NCBI GenBank assembly: GCA_003112755.1
Contig: BFBT01000001.1
Location: 2,542,001 to 2,606,000 of the forward strand
Length of the DNA stretch: 64,000 nucleotides
From: Lawsonibacter asaccharolyticus
Lineage (GTDB): Bacteria > Bacillota > Clostridia > Oscillospirales > Oscillospiraceae
Direction of reading: 5' to 3'
In this document: one piece after another, positions 42,073 through 52,086 of the stretch
Layout: each line of letters starts with the position of its first letter
Position numbering within the stretch: position 1 is the stretch's first letter
Made by a program: the position numbers and the translations under genes
The notes under the pieces: generated by a model
Database searches by the model: none
Seen by the model: the letters and a program-made list of their open reading frames with translations, nothing else
What the model was told of the DNA's origin: nothing

Positions 42073-43437
42073 ATGCTGCGGGGGGATTCTGTGCCGTCTT
42101 TCAAACATGACCGTGTCACACCGGCACAAATCATTATTTTAGGATTCCTGTTGCTGATCTTTACTGGGGCAGTGCTGCTGATGCTGCCCTTTTCCACCCA
42201 GGAGCCCGGAGGGGCCTCATTTGGGGATGCGCTGTTCACCGCCACTTCCGCCACCTGTGTGACCGGACTGGTACTCCACGATACGGCGCTTTACTGGTCA
42301 CCCTTTGGGCAGCTGGTCATTCTTCTGTTGATCCAGGTGGGCGGAATGGGAGTGGTCACCATCGCGGTGGCGATTTTCATGTTTGCGGGCAAACGGATCG
42401 GGTTGAAGCAGCGGTGGGTGATGCAGGAGTCCATTTCCGCCCCTCAGGTGGGCGGCATCGTGCGGATGACGGGGTTTATCCTAAAAACCGCCTTTTTGAT
42501 TGAAGGGATTGGGGCCCTGCTTCTGGCCCTGCGGTTCTGCCCGCAATTTGGTCTTGGAAGAGGACTTTGGTACGCGGTGTTTCACTCAGTGTCCGCGTTC
42601 TGCAATGCGGGCTTTGATCTTATGGGAGTAAACTCCCCGTTTTCTTCCCTCACAGACTACGTAGGCGATCCTTTGGTGAGCAATGTGATCGCTTTTCTGA
42701 TCATAATTGGCGGCGTCGGCTTCCTCACCTGGAATGACATCAGGGAGCACAAGCTCCACTTTCGACGCTACCGGCTGCAGAGCAAGCTGATCCTGACCAC
42801 CACGCTGGCCCTGATCCTGACAGGGCTCCTGTTCTTTCTGCTGTATGAGTTCGAACAGGGGCAGTGGGTGGACATGTCCCTGTGGGAGCGGATCAACGCC
42901 GCGTTTTTTCAGTCCGTGACACCGCGCACCGCAGGCTTCAACACAGTGGATCTGACTGGCCTGAGCCAGCCCGCCCAGCTGCTGATCATCCTGCTGATGC
43001 TGGTGGGCGGTTCACCGGGTTCCACAGCAGGCGGCTTCAAAACCACTACGCTGGCGGTGATGCTGCTGGGGATCCGGGCAGTTTTCCGCCATAAGGAGCG
43101 GCCCCAGTGCTTTGGAAGGCGCATCGCAGATGAGTCGATCCGAAACGCCTCTGCCATCTTCCTGCTTTATCTGCTCCTGTTCCTGACAGGGGGCATCCTG
43201 ATCTGCTGCATAGATGGCGTACCCCTGATGGCGGCGCTGTTTGAGGCGGCGTCCGCCATTGGTACCGTTGGCCTGTCGCTTGGGATCACGCCGGAGCTCT
43301 CCGGGGCGTCCAGGCTGATCCTGATTTTTTTGATGTATTTCGGGCGTGTGGGCGGCCTGACCATGATCTATGCGGTCACGGCCAAAGGCGCACCGGAGCT
43401 GTCCCAATTCCCCCAGGAGCGGGTCACCATAGGATGA
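42073..43437 (+). CDS. ktrB: KtrB/TrkH-type potassium transporter
   Basis: 454-aa membrane K+ channel-like transporter with four pore repeats; selectivity-filter segments TSATCVTGL, SVSAFCNAGF, VTPRTAGFN and SAIGTVGLSLG are all present. ATG 42073 follows AGGAG at 9 bp. Paired with the RCK protein gene 19 bp downstream. Length and a single glycine per filter favour the KtrB subfamily over the long TrkH form, but the distinction is not firm. Confidence 0.92.
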   Translation: MLRGDSVPSFKHDRVTPAQIIILGFLLLIFTGAVLLMLPFSTQEPGGASFGDALFTATSATCVTGLVLHDTALYWSPFGQLVILLLIQVGGMGVVTIAVAIFMFAGKRIGLKQRWVMQESISAPQVGGIVRMTGFILKTAFLIEGIGALLLALRFCPQFGLGRGLWYAVFHSVSAFCNAGFDLMGVNSPFSSLTDYVGDPLVSNVIAFLIIIGGVGFLTWNDIREHKLHFRRYRLQSKLILTTTLALILTGLLFFLLYEFEQGQWVDMSLWERINAAFFQSVTPRTAGFNTVDLTGLSQPAQLLIILLMLVGGSPGSTAGGFKTTTLAVMLLGIRAVFRHKERPQCFGRRIADESIRNASAIFLLYLLLFLTGGILICCIDGVPLMAALFEAASAIGTVGLSLGITPELSGASRLILIFLMYFGRVGGLTMIYAVTAKGAPELSQFPQERVTIG

Positions 43438-43456
43438 GATCGGAGAGGAACAAATC

Positions 43457-44104
43457 ATGAAGTCAGTGCTTTTGATCGGGTTGGGACGGTTCGGCCGCCA
43501 TATGGCCCAGAAGCTCCGGGAACTGCACCATGAGGTAATGGCGGTGGACCGGAATGAAGAGCGGATCAACGACGCCCTGCCCTTTGTGACCAACGCACAG
43601 ATCGGGGACAGCACCAGTGAGCAGTTCATTGCATCTCTGGGGGTCAGTAACTTTGACCTGTGCGTGGTAGCGATTGGAGATGACTTTCAGAGCTCCCTGG
43701 AGACCACCGCTCTGCTCAAGGAATACGGCGCTCCTTTTGTGCTCTCCCGGGCTGCCCGGGACGTCCACGCCAAATTCCTGCTGCGCAACGGTGCGGACGA
43801 TGTGATCTATCCGGAGAAGCAGACGGCCTCTTGGGCCGCGGTCCGGTACAGCTCTGACCATGTGTTTGACTACATCAAGCTGACACCGGACCATTCCATC
43901 TATGAGACGGCGGTGCCGGAATCCTGGGTAGGAAGGACTGTGGTCCAGCTGGCGGTGAGGCAGAAGTACCGCATCAACATTCTGGCCATCAAGCGCAGCG
44001 GCACACTGGAGCCCCTCCCAGGCCCCAATCACACCTTCCAGTCGGATGAGACCCTGCTGATCCTGGGGGATGACCGGGACATCCAGAGATTCCTGCATGT
44101 CTGA
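43457..44104 (+). CDS. ktrA: KtrA/TrkA-type RCK regulatory subunit
   Basis: 215-aa cytosolic gating ring subunit: RCK_N Rossmann domain with GLGRFGRHMAQKL at 7-19 and the acidic ribose ligand in VMAVDRNEER, then an RCK_C domain (about 135-215, YETAVPESWVGRTVVQLAVR). RCK_C of KtrA is a known c-di-AMP site in Firmicutes (family knowledge). Operon with ktrB; RBS GGAGAGGAACAAATC. A bidirectional terminator follows. Confidence 0.93.
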   Translation: MKSVLLIGLGRFGRHMAQKLRELHHEVMAVDRNEERINDALPFVTNAQIGDSTSEQFIASLGVSNFDLCVVAIGDDFQSSLETTALLKEYGAPFVLSRAARDVHAKFLLRNGADDVIYPEKQTASWAAVRYSSDHVFDYIKLTPDHSIYETAVPESWVGRTVVQLAVRQKYRINILAIKRSGTLEPLPGPNHTFQSDETLLILGDDRDIQRFLHV

Positions 44105-44285
44105 CAAGCGATACCGAACGCGGCAGGGAGGCCGGTCCGGCCCCGGAGTTCTGTTGGTCCGTAGCGGAGGGGGAGTTCCCCCAAAAGCTCCCTGTTTCCA
44201 GTGTTTTCGGAACTGTGACAAAATAAAAAACTTCTCCCTCTGCGTGTGTCCCTGTCCGGGGATGAGGTAGAGAGCGGGACGGCAG

Positions 44286-44327
44286 AATACGACCGCATGG
44301 CGCCACGGCGTCATGCGGTCGTATTTT
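44286..44327. terminator. Bidirectional terminator between ktrA and the KdpD-like gene
   Basis: AATACGACCGCATG (44286-44299) / CATGCGGTCGTATT (44312-44325) plus TTTT on the plus strand: 14-bp stem separating convergent genes. The rest of 44105-44345 holds no gene and no trace of kinase coding sequence. Confidence 0.85.
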
Positions 44328-44345
44328 GATGATGCTGACGCTTGT

Positions 44346-46361
44346 CTAGAGGCTGTCCCCCTGGGACGGTGTATCCGCTCGCCGGAGGTCAGACAGGCGT
44401 TGTTCCAGGACGATGCCGGCCTGATTCAGGATCCCGCGGATCAGATTCTGCTCAAATGCCTCGGGGAGAGGATAGTCATCGCAGGGGATGCCTACAACAG
44501 CCTGAGGCCCGCCATGGCTTCGTACTGCCAGGTAAAGGCATCTGGAATTGGGCAGGGTGTGGGTCCCTGCCCCGGCGTGCTTGTTGTTTTTACACACCCA
44601 GTCGGCCACCGCCTTCTCCTGCCCACCCGTATAGCGGGAGAGGAGATTGGACTCTGTTTCCGGATAAATGCGGGCCTGCATCAGCTGGCCGTCCGGGGCC
44701 ATGGGGTAGTAGAGGATCGGCCTGTCGAGTAGCTTTCCAAGCTGAGAGACCGCGATGGCGAGCACCTCATGTTCGCCAGATGCCTGCTGGAGCAGCTGGG
44801 TGGCCTCCAAAAGGACCTCGGTGCTGTAGTTTTTCTGTACCGCCATCCTGGCCTGCGTCTTGATCCGGATGGTCAGAGAGCTGGTAAGAAAGCTGGAGAG
44901 GAACATGATAAAAAAGGTGATCACATAGCTGGGATGAGCATCCAAGCTGAAATAGGGCTCCGTAAAGAAAAAGTTGAAGGTAAGCACACTGAGCAGCGAG
45001 GAGAGAATGCCATAGAGGCGGCCCTCTGTCCAGGTGGCGGTGAGAAGCACCCCCAGAATATAGACGGTGACAATATTGGTCTCTCCGAAGCCCAGACGGG
45101 AAAACAGCTCCCCCAGAAGGGTGGCTGCGGCCAAAATGCCCAGCATTTTTCCGGTGTCTTTCCAGGAGAAGGAGAGCTCCGAGGGGGCTATCTTCCATTT
45201 GGGGCGGTAGGCAGGCTGTCGGTCCGGGATAATGTAGACATCCAGATTTGGTGCCAGCTCGGTGAGCCGGTCTACCAGGGCTTTCTTGTTCCACCAGCCG
45301 CGCCGCCGGCGGTGGTTGGTGCGGCCGAGCACGATTTTGGTCACGCCGCTGGTCCTGCTGTAGTCTGCGATCTGGGCGGCGGGGTCATCACCATATACTG
45401 TGGCGATCCGTGCCCCCAGATCTTCCGCCAGCTTCAGATTGGCCCTCAGGCGCTTCCGATTTTCACCGCTGAGCTCCCTGGTATCCGGAGTCTCCACGAA
45501 GAGAGCGGTAAAATCTCCTTGAAAGGCCTCGGCCATTCGGGCGGCGGTACGGATGACTTTTGCATTGGAGGGGGCGCTGGACAGACAGACCAGGATATGG
45601 TCGCTGGGGTTGAGAAAGCCCTCCGGATGTTGCTTTCGGGCGGTGCGGTTGAGGCGGTCAGCGGTCCGGCGCAGAGCGATCTCCCGCAAAGCGGCAAGGT
45701 TCTGCTTGGAAAAGAAGTGGCCCAGGGCTTGCTGAGCCTGGGCGGCCCGGTAGACCTTGCCCTCCTCGAGCCGGGCGATCAGGTCGTCCGGCTCCACATC
45801 CACCACCTCGACTTGGTCGGCGGAGTCAAATACCCAGTCTGGGATCCGCTCGTTGACCGTTACACCGGTCAAGCTGGAAACGAGGTCGTTTAGGCTCTCC
45901 AGATGCTGAACATTGACGGTGGTGTACACATCGATCCCGGCGCGCAGCAGCTCTTCAATGTCCTGATAGCGCTTGACATGGCGGCAGCCCTGTGCATTGG
46001 AATGGGCCAGCTCATCTACCAGGATGAGCTGGGGCTTGCGGGCCAGAGCGGCGTCCAGATCGAATTCCCGCAGGGTGATGCCCTTGTAGGATACGACCAG
46101 GGGAGGAAGGCACTCCAGACCTTCCACCAGTTTCATGGTGGCGGGTCTGATATGGGGCTCAATATACCCGGCCACTACGTCCACGCCCATATCTTTCATC
46201 TGGTGGGCCATCTCCAGCATGGCATAGGTTTTCCCCACGCCGGCCGCATAGCCGAAAAAGATCTTGAGCCTGCCCTGCCGGACCCGCGTTTCGTCGGGGT
46301 CGATCATTCGAATTTTTTTCAGAATTTCTTCCGGAGTTGGTCGATGTTCTTCCAAGACCAT
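44346..46361 (-). CDS. KdpD-like sensor lacking the histidine kinase module
   Basis: 671-aa paralogue of KdpD: KdpD P-loop domain (FFGYAAGVGKTYAMLEM; LVDELAHSNAQGCRHVK), USP domain, DUF4118 membrane helices and GAF, ending cleanly after the GAF region (ILNQAGIVLEQRLSD). HisKA and HATPase_c are absent. The USP segment reads SSA (261-263), 20 residues, FTALF, so the second Ser of the c-di-AMP motif is replaced by Ala. Last gene of the kdp operon. Likely a non-kinase partner or modulator of KdpD or KdpFABC (inference). No frameshift is visible. Confidence 0.85.
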   Translation of the reverse strand: MVLEEHRPTPEEILKKIRMIDPDETRVRQGRLKIFFGYAAGVGKTYAMLEMAHQMKDMGVDVVAGYIEPHIRPATMKLVEGLECLPPLVVSYKGITLREFDLDAALARKPQLILVDELAHSNAQGCRHVKRYQDIEELLRAGIDVYTTVNVQHLESLNDLVSSLTGVTVNERIPDWVFDSADQVEVVDVEPDDLIARLEEGKVYRAAQAQQALGHFFSKQNLAALREIALRRTADRLNRTARKQHPEGFLNPSDHILVCLSSAPSNAKVIRTAARMAEAFQGDFTALFVETPDTRELSGENRKRLRANLKLAEDLGARIATVYGDDPAAQIADYSRTSGVTKIVLGRTNHRRRRGWWNKKALVDRLTELAPNLDVYIIPDRQPAYRPKWKIAPSELSFSWKDTGKMLGILAAATLLGELFSRLGFGETNIVTVYILGVLLTATWTEGRLYGILSSLLSVLTFNFFFTEPYFSLDAHPSYVITFFIMFLSSFLTSSLTIRIKTQARMAVQKNYSTEVLLEATQLLQQASGEHEVLAIAVSQLGKLLDRPILYYPMAPDGQLMQARIYPETESNLLSRYTGGQEKAVADWVCKNNKHAGAGTHTLPNSRCLYLAVRSHGGPQAVVGIPCDDYPLPEAFEQNLIRGILNQAGIVLEQRLSDLRRADTPSQGDSL

Positions 46362-46362
46362 C

Positions 46363-47259
46363 TCACCTCCCGTGGGGGATCACAACAGGAAACAGGATCT
46401 TCAGAAATACCTTTTCCGCAGGGCCGCCCCGGATAAAGTCAAAAGTGATCTGTTTCCCGGAGGGGTCCAGGATATAAAACTGCCCCGGCTGGTTGATGAT
46501 TTGGAATTCCAGCTCATCCAGCACCTGCTGAAGGGTGAGCTCCCACTCCATCATGCAGAATCCCGCTCCCTCCTGAGCAAACTCGTGGAGCCAGGCAAAC
46601 TCCATGGGCTGTTCGCCGTCCCGAAGAAAAATGCGCCAGAGATGCTGCTTCTGCTCTAAAGAGAGGGCCTGGAGATAGTCGATGGGGCTGGGGTCTCCTT
46701 CCAGGGTGAGGTAGCGGTACAGACTGCCGTCCTGATCCTCCAGGATCTCATTTTCGTCCAGAAAAGCTCCGGCACGGCGGTCCACAGCACAGCAGCGGGC
46801 GTTATAGCGGATCTGGCCGAGCACATCTCTGAGGCGGGCTGCATGTTCTGACGAATCCGCCTCCAGCTTTACACAGAGGCCGGAGAGCTGGTCAAAGGGC
46901 TTGCCCGACACACAGCGGGTACGGCAGAGGATTCTGTTCCCCTCCTCCAGATGGAAGGTGAGCTCCCCGGTCTCGCCGCCGGGGGCGGTGCCATACAGAG
47001 CGGTCTCCCAATGGGAGGAGAGACAGGCCATCAGCTCACGGCACTCCTCCTCCAGGTAGCTGGTATCACATGCAGAGTCCCGGTAGAGCAGGAGGAGACC
47101 TTTTGTCCCCTCCTGATACAGCAGAGAGGGGGCCGCAGTAAAAAGATCGTTGATGGTGCAGACCAGCTCCAGTGCCAAAAGTCCCGCCGGCTGACGGAGC
47201 AGAGCGCGCTCCCGCAGCGGGGCGCGGTGTTCTTCCGCAGTCTGATAGGGGTACAGCAT
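46363..47259 (-). CDS. Unrecognised 298-aa protein of the kdp operon
   Basis: Soluble protein with no signal peptide, membrane helix or motif recognised. Mixed alpha/beta composition; notable segments are ALELVCTINDLFTAAPSLLY and LLLYRDSACDTSYLEEECRE near the N-terminus, which have the feel of a GAF-like sensory domain, though too weakly to call. Its stop lies 1 bp before the ATG of the kinase-less KdpD, whose ribosome site GGGAGGTGA is inside it, so the two are translationally coupled. It follows kdpC after a stem-loop. A structure prediction would show whether it is a sensory partner of that KdpD. Confidence 0.7.
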   Translation of the reverse strand: MLYPYQTAEEHRAPLRERALLRQPAGLLALELVCTINDLFTAAPSLLYQEGTKGLLLLYRDSACDTSYLEEECRELMACLSSHWETALYGTAPGGETGELTFHLEEGNRILCRTRCVSGKPFDQLSGLCVKLEADSSEHAARLRDVLGQIRYNARCCAVDRRAGAFLDENEILEDQDGSLYRYLTLEGDPSPIDYLQALSLEQKQHLWRIFLRDGEQPMEFAWLHEFAQEGAGFCMMEWELTLQQVLDELEFQIINQPGQFYILDPSGKQITFDFIRGGPAEKVFLKILFPVVIPHGR

Positions 47260-47330
47260 GTCATGTTCCTCCTTTTTCCTTCCTATTTGCAGCGTATGCA
47301 GAGGCAGGCTGTCAAGCTTTTGATACCCGG

Positions 47331-47373
47331 GCAGGCGAGCCCCGGCCGGGTGGATGCCGGCAGAGCTCGCCTG
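47331..47373 (-). other. Intercistronic stem-loop after kdpC
   Basis: CAGGCGAGC / GCTCGCCTG (47373-47365 and 47340-47332 on the minus strand), with an inner CCGGC/GCCGG pairing. No U-run: probably a partial terminator or a processing site lowering expression of the two downstream genes. Confidence 0.5.
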
Positions 47374-47388
47374 TCTCAGAGTACTTCG

Positions 47389-48057
47389 TTATTTGCTGAC
47401 CTCGCCGATGAGGCCCAGCTCCTGGGCGATGGCCAGGTTGACGCCTAGAACATTGACAGCCTCCTCGCCGAAGATGCCCAGCACCTTGTGGGTGGTGTTG
47501 GCTTCCACGATCTCTTCCAGGCGCTCCTCGCTCAGACCGGTATTCTCAGCGAGCGCGGGGATCTGGACCGCCGCAGAGGCGGGGCTGATGTGGGGGTCCA
47601 GGCCGGAGCCGGAGGCGGTCAGCAGATCGCCGGGGATGTCCCCTACGGTCAGGCTGGGGTGGCCGGACAGGAAATTGTTGATGTCGCCCTCCACGCGCTC
47701 CGCCAGGGCGGGATTGCTGTTGGCATAGTTAGCGGAGCCAGAGCTCAGGCCGGCGTACTCGCTGCCGTCATTGTAGTAGCTCACGCCATCCTCACCCACA
47801 TAGTAGGTATTGTAGTGGTACTGGGAGGGACGTCCCCTCATAAACCGGGGATCGGTGAACTCCTGACCCACAAAGCGGGAGCCTACCGGCTGACCGTCCA
47901 CATAGATCAAGTTGCCTCCTGCCTGTGAGGGGAAGATAAGGCTGCCCAGGCCGGTCATCAGGACGGGAAAGAGGAATCCGCAGATCAGCAGCAGGACCAG
48001 AGTGGTCACTACTGCCTGGCGGATGCTGCCCGCCGCAGAGCCTTTGCTTGTACTCAT
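47389..48057 (-). CDS. kdpC: KdpC, K+-ATPase subunit C
   Basis: 222-aa chaperone-like subunit of KdpFABC with one N-terminal membrane helix (about 12-35, VVTTLVLLLICGFLFPVLMT) and the periplasmic domain containing GSRFVGQEFTDPRFMRGRPS and ASGSGLDPHISPASAAVQIP, the strongest family signature. About 30 residues longer than typical, from an insertion around 95-125 (YAGLSSGSANYANSNP). Confidence 0.94.
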   Translation of the reverse strand: MSTSKGSAAGSIRQAVVTTLVLLLICGFLFPVLMTGLGSLIFPSQAGGNLIYVDGQPVGSRFVGQEFTDPRFMRGRPSQYHYNTYYVGEDGVSYYNDGSEYAGLSSGSANYANSNPALAERVEGDINNFLSGHPSLTVGDIPGDLLTASGSGLDPHISPASAAVQIPALAENTGLSEERLEEIVEANTTHKVLGIFGEEAVNVLGVNLAIAQELGLIGEVSK

Positions 48058-48071
48058 ATTGAAGAACCTCC

Positions 48072-50135
48072 TTAGAAGCCGATGAAGCCGATCATTTCCA
48101 GCAGAGGACTGATGATCAGGTCGATGATCTTGATGCCGACAAAGGGAGTGATGATACCGCCGACGCCGTAGATCATCAGGTTACGGACCAGCATTTTGCT
48201 GGAGGACATGGGACGGTACTTGACGCCTTTCATGGCCAGAGGGATCAGGCAGGGGATGATGATGGCGTTGAAGATCAGAGCGGACAGGATCGCGCTGGTG
48301 GGCGAGGCCAGTCCCATGATGTTCAACACGCCCATCTCAGGAATGGCCAGCATGAACATGGCCGGGATGATGGCGAAGTACTTGGCGATGTCGTTGGCAA
48401 TGGAGAATGTGGTCAGAGATCCGCGGGTGATCAGCAGCTGTTTGCCGATCTCCACCACCTCCAGGATCTTGGTGGGGTCGGAATCCAGATCCACCATATT
48501 GGCAGCTTCCTTGGCGGCGGTGGTGCCGGAGTTCATCGCCAGACCTACGTTGGCCTGGGCCAGAGCGGGGGCGTCGTTGGTGCCGTCGCCGGTCATAGCG
48601 ACGATCTTGCCCTCGGCCTGTTCCTGCTTGATGACGGTGATCTTGTCCTCAGGCTTACACTCCGCAATGAAGCCGTCCACGCCGGCCTCCTTGGCGATGG
48701 TGGCAGCAGTCAGGGGGTTGTCGCCGGTGCACATGATGGTCTTGATCCCGATGGCGCGCAGGCGCTCAAAGCGTTCCACCATGCCGGGCTTTACGGTATC
48801 CTTCAGATAGATGACACCCAGAATGCGGCTGCCTTCACAAACAGTCAGGGGGGTGCCGCCCAGAGAGGAGACTTCGTCCACCCGTTTGCGCAGTTCGGCA
48901 GGAATTTTGCCGCCCTGGGCGATGACGTACTTCTCGATGGCGTCAGCCGCGCCTTTGCGGATGATGGTGCCGTCGGGGAGATCCACACCGCTCATGCGGG
49001 TCTGCGCCGAGAACTCAATGAAGCTGGACTTGGGATCGTCCTCCACCTGGCAGCCCAGCTTACGGCCCAGCTCTACAGTGGACTTGCCCTCGGGAGTGCC
49101 GTCCCGCAGGGAGGTGAGGACCGCGCAGCGGATCAGCTCCTCCTTGCTGGCGCCGCCCACGGGGTAAAAATCAGCAGCCAGGCGGTTGCCGTAAGTGATC
49201 GTGCCCGTCTTGTCCAGGATCATAGTGTCCACGTCGCCGCAGGCTTCCACCGCCTTACCGGACATGGCGATGACATTGAAGCGGGTGACACGGTCCATGC
49301 CGGCGATACCGATGGCGGACAGCAGGCCGCCGATGGTAGTAGGGATCAGGCAGACCAGCAGGGCAATCAAAGTGGAGATGGGGATCTGAACATTGTTGTA
49401 CACCGCAAAGGGATACATGGTGACCACCACGATCAGGAAGATGATGGTCAGGGACACCAGAAGGGTGTTCAGAGCGATCTCGTTGGGGGTTTTCTTCCGG
49501 GAGGCACCCTCTACCAGAGCGATCATGCGGTCCAGAAAGCTGTTGCCCGGCTCAGAGGTGATGCGGATCTTCAGCCAGTCAGACACAACGGTGGTGCCGC
49601 CGGTGACGGAGCAGAAGTCGCCGCCGCTCTCCCGGACCACGGGGGCGGACTCGCCGGTGATGGCGGACTCATCCACCGAGGCGATGCCCTCAATGACCTC
49701 GCCGTCGTTGGGAATGATCTCGCCGGCGCTGACCAGGACCACATCGCCCTTCTTCAGCTCGCTGGAGGAGACGATGGTCTGAGTGCCATCCTCGTGGAGC
49801 AGGTGTGCCTGGGTATCCTTCTGGGTCTTTTTCAGAGAGGCCGCCTGTGCCTTGCCCCGGCCTTCAGCCACGGCCTCCGCGAAGTTGGCAAACAGAACAG
49901 TGACAAATAGGATCGCACAGACAATGATATCATAGATTCGCAGCTGCTCGGCATTGGCATCGCCGAACAAACCTGGTACGAAGGAGAGCAGCAGGGTGAT
50001 GAAGAATCCGATCTCCACTACGAACATGACCGGGTTTTTCATCATGTAGCGGGGGTTCAGCTTGATAAACGCACCCTTCACCGCACCCTTCAGGATATCA
50101 GGGGTGATAAATTTTGTATTCTGCTTTTTACTCAT
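48072..50135 (-). CDS. kdpB: KdpB, K+-ATPase catalytic subunit
   Basis: 687-aa P-type ATPase. Actuator-domain TGES lies in [12 protein letters not shown]; the phosphorylated D308 is in [13 protein letters not shown]; hinge [15 protein letters not shown] is intact. Transmembrane segments flank these as expected. It powers high-affinity K+ uptake through KdpA. It ends 14 bp before kdpC and follows kdpA by 16 bp. Confidence 0.97.
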   Translation of the reverse strand: MSKKQNTKFITPDILKGAVKGAFIKLNPRYMMKNPVMFVVEIGFFITLLLSFVPGLFGDANAEQLRIYDIIVCAILFVTVLFANFAEAVAEGRGKAQAASLKKTQKDTQAHLLHEDGTQTIVSSSELKKGDVVLVSAGEIIPNDGEVIEGIASVDESAITGESAPVVRESGGDFCSVTGGTTVVSDWLKIRITSEPGNSFLDRMIALVEGASRKKTPNEIALNTLLVSLTIIFLIVVVTMYPFAVYNNVQIPISTLIALLVCLIPTTIGGLLSAIGIAGMDRVTRFNVIAMSGKAVEACGDVDTMILDKTGTITYGNRLAADFYPVGGASKEELIRCAVLTSLRDGTPEGKSTVELGRKLGCQVEDDPKSSFIEFSAQTRMSGVDLPDGTIIRKGAADAIEKYVIAQGGKIPAELRKRVDEVSSLGGTPLTVCEGSRILGVIYLKDTVKPGMVERFERLRAIGIKTIMCTGDNPLTAATIAKEAGVDGFIAECKPEDKITVIKQEQAEGKIVAMTGDGTNDAPALAQANVGLAMNSGTTAAKEAANMVDLDSDPTKILEVVEIGKQLLITRGSLTTFSIANDIAKYFAIIPAMFMLAIPEMGVLNIMGLASPTSAILSALIFNAIIIPCLIPLAMKGVKYRPMSSSKMLVRNLMIYGVGGIITPFVGIKIIDLIISPLLEMIGFIGF

Positions 50136-50151
50136 GGTTCAAAAGCCCTCC

Positions 50152-51936
50152 TTAAGCCCACAGAGTCAGATGCTCTGCAATGGGGCCCAGCGCCAGCGCC
50201 GGGAAGAAGGTCAGCGCAGCGAAGATGTAAACAACGCACACCAGGCCGATGGTGAAGGTGGCGCTGTCGGTCCGCAGAGTGCCAATGGAATCGTTGACGA
50301 ACTGCTTACGCATCAGGGAACCGGCAATGGCCAGCTGGATCACGATGGACAGATAGCGGCCGAAGAACATGGCCAGACCGGCGGTGATGTTCCAGAAGTA
50401 GGAGTTGTCCGCCAGACCCTCGAAGCCGGAACCGTTGTTGGCAGCGGAAGAGGCGTACTCATACAGGACCTGGGACAGGCCATGGAAGCCGGGGTTGGTG
50501 ATGCCGGCCAGACCGCCTTCGGTAGAGACCGCCAAGGCAGAGAAGGCCAGGATCAGGAAGGGGTGGATAATGATGCACAGAGCGGTGAGCTTCATCTCCC
50601 GGCCCTCGATCTTCTTGCCCAGGTACTCCGGGGTACGGCCGATCATCAGGCCAAAGATGAACACGCCGAGAATAGCATACATGATCATGTTCATCAGGCC
50701 CACGCCCTTGCCGCCGAACACCACATTGAGCATCATGTGCAGCAGGGGAATCATGCCGCCCAGGGGAGTCAGAGTATCATGCATGTTGTTGACCGTGCCG
50801 GTAGTAAAAGAGGTGGTAGTGGTGGTGAACATGGCGGACTGGGCAATACCGAAGCGGACTTCCTTGCCCTCCATGCTGCCCATGGACTGATCCAGCCCCA
50901 GCTTGGCCAAGGCCGGGTTGCCCTGGCTCTCAGACCAGTAACAGACACTCAGGCCGATGAGGAAGATGATGCCCATGGCGAAGAAGATGGTGCGGCCCTC
51001 GGAGCCGTAGAGCTTCGCGGTGAAGCTGGGCTTGCTCACCAGTTCGCTGGTCTTGACCAGATCCTGGGTGGTGGCGCTGTGCTCACTGGAGCTGGCGGTC
51101 TTACGGCGGCGGTCTTTGACCATCTTGCCGAACATGATCACGCAGGCGCCGGGCAGGATCATCATGGAGTAGAGCTCCACCAGATCGCTGATGATGGTGG
51201 GGTTCTCAATGGGAGTAGAGGAGTTGGCACCCAGGAAGCCGCCGCCGTTGGTGCCGATGTGCTTGATGATCTCCAGCGCGGCCACGGGGCCCATGGCGAT
51301 ATCCTGCTGAGTCCCCTCAATGGTGGTCACCGTCACGTTGGGATCGAAATTCTGGGGGACGCCCTGCCAGATCAGGAGCATGCCGCCGATGATGGAAAGA
51401 GGAATCAGAACGCGGGTGGTCACCTTGACCAAATCAGCATAGAAGTTGCCCACGTTGTCCTTGCTCTTGCCAGCCAGTCCGCGGACAAAGGCGATGCAGG
51501 CGGCGTAGCCAGTGGCGGCGGACACGAACATCATGTAAGTGATGACCAGCATCTGGCTGAGATAGGACAGGCCGGACTCACCGGAGTAGTGCTGTAAGTT
51601 GGTGTTGGTCATGAAGGAGATGATCGTGTTGAAGGACAGGGTCTCCTCCATCGCGCCGATGCCGTTGGGGTTGAAGATGGGAAGAAACTGAATTCTCAGG
51701 ACCAGATAGCCGACAAACACCATCACGGCGTTGGTCAGCAGAAGAGCCAGCGCATACTGCTTCCAGTTCATGCCCTTGTCGGGATGAATGCCGCACACCT
51801 TGAAAATCCCGCCGTCCACCCGGTCGAACACCGGATCGGCGAAGGTGCGCTGGCCGGAAGCAATATGATACAGATAGTTCCCGATCGGGATGACAATGAT
51901 CATGAAGATGATCACTGTTAGGACAAGCTGTAACAT
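50152..51936 (-). CDS. kdpA: KdpA, K+-ATPase channel-like subunit
   Basis: 594-aa K+-translocating subunit. Four selectivity-loop regions are recognisable, for example NTNLQHYSGESGLSYLSQM, GGGFLGANSSTPIENP and ASSAANNGSGFEGLADN. The start at 51936 lies behind CAGGAGGAACAACACAT. Slightly longer than the usual 560 residues. Order kdpF-kdpA-kdpB-kdpC is canonical. Confidence 0.97.
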   Translation of the reverse strand: MLQLVLTVIIFMIIVIPIGNYLYHIASGQRTFADPVFDRVDGGIFKVCGIHPDKGMNWKQYALALLLTNAVMVFVGYLVLRIQFLPIFNPNGIGAMEETLSFNTIISFMTNTNLQHYSGESGLSYLSQMLVITYMMFVSAATGYAACIAFVRGLAGKSKDNVGNFYADLVKVTTRVLIPLSIIGGMLLIWQGVPQNFDPNVTVTTIEGTQQDIAMGPVAALEIIKHIGTNGGGFLGANSSTPIENPTIISDLVELYSMMILPGACVIMFGKMVKDRRRKTASSSEHSATTQDLVKTSELVSKPSFTAKLYGSEGRTIFFAMGIIFLIGLSVCYWSESQGNPALAKLGLDQSMGSMEGKEVRFGIAQSAMFTTTTTSFTTGTVNNMHDTLTPLGGMIPLLHMMLNVVFGGKGVGLMNMIMYAILGVFIFGLMIGRTPEYLGKKIEGREMKLTALCIIIHPFLILAFSALAVSTEGGLAGITNPGFHGLSQVLYEYASSAANNGSGFEGLADNSYFWNITAGLAMFFGRYLSIVIQLAIAGSLMRKQFVNDSIGTLRTDSATFTIGLVCVVYIFAALTFFPALALGPIAEHLTLWA

Positions 51937-51987
51937 ATGTGTTGTTCCTCCTGTGCGAAACTCGCTTTACAAATGACACATTTGGGG

Positions 51988-52071
51988 TCAGAAACGTTCA
52001 GGGTGTACCAGGGCGTAAACCAGATAGCCGCCCATCAGCACGATGATCGCACCTAATAAAATCATACCCAT
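51988..52071 (-). CDS. kdpF: KdpF, small K+-ATPase subunit
   Basis: 27-aa single-helix peptide MGMILLGAIIVLMGGYLVYA followed by LVHPERF. The ending YALxxPERF is the KdpF hallmark. It stabilises the KdpABC complex in the membrane (family knowledge). Too short for ordinary gene callers. AGAAGG lies 8 bp before the ATG; kdpA follows after 51 bp. Confidence 0.88.
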   Translation of the reverse strand: MGMILLGAIIVLMGGYLVYALVHPERF

Positions 52072-52086
52072 ACTCAATACCTTCTC

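Noticed and set aside
44105..44345. Degraded histidine kinase remnant after the kinase-less KdpD
   Set aside because: No HisKA or HATPase motif in any frame; the space is too short and holds a normal bidirectional terminator.
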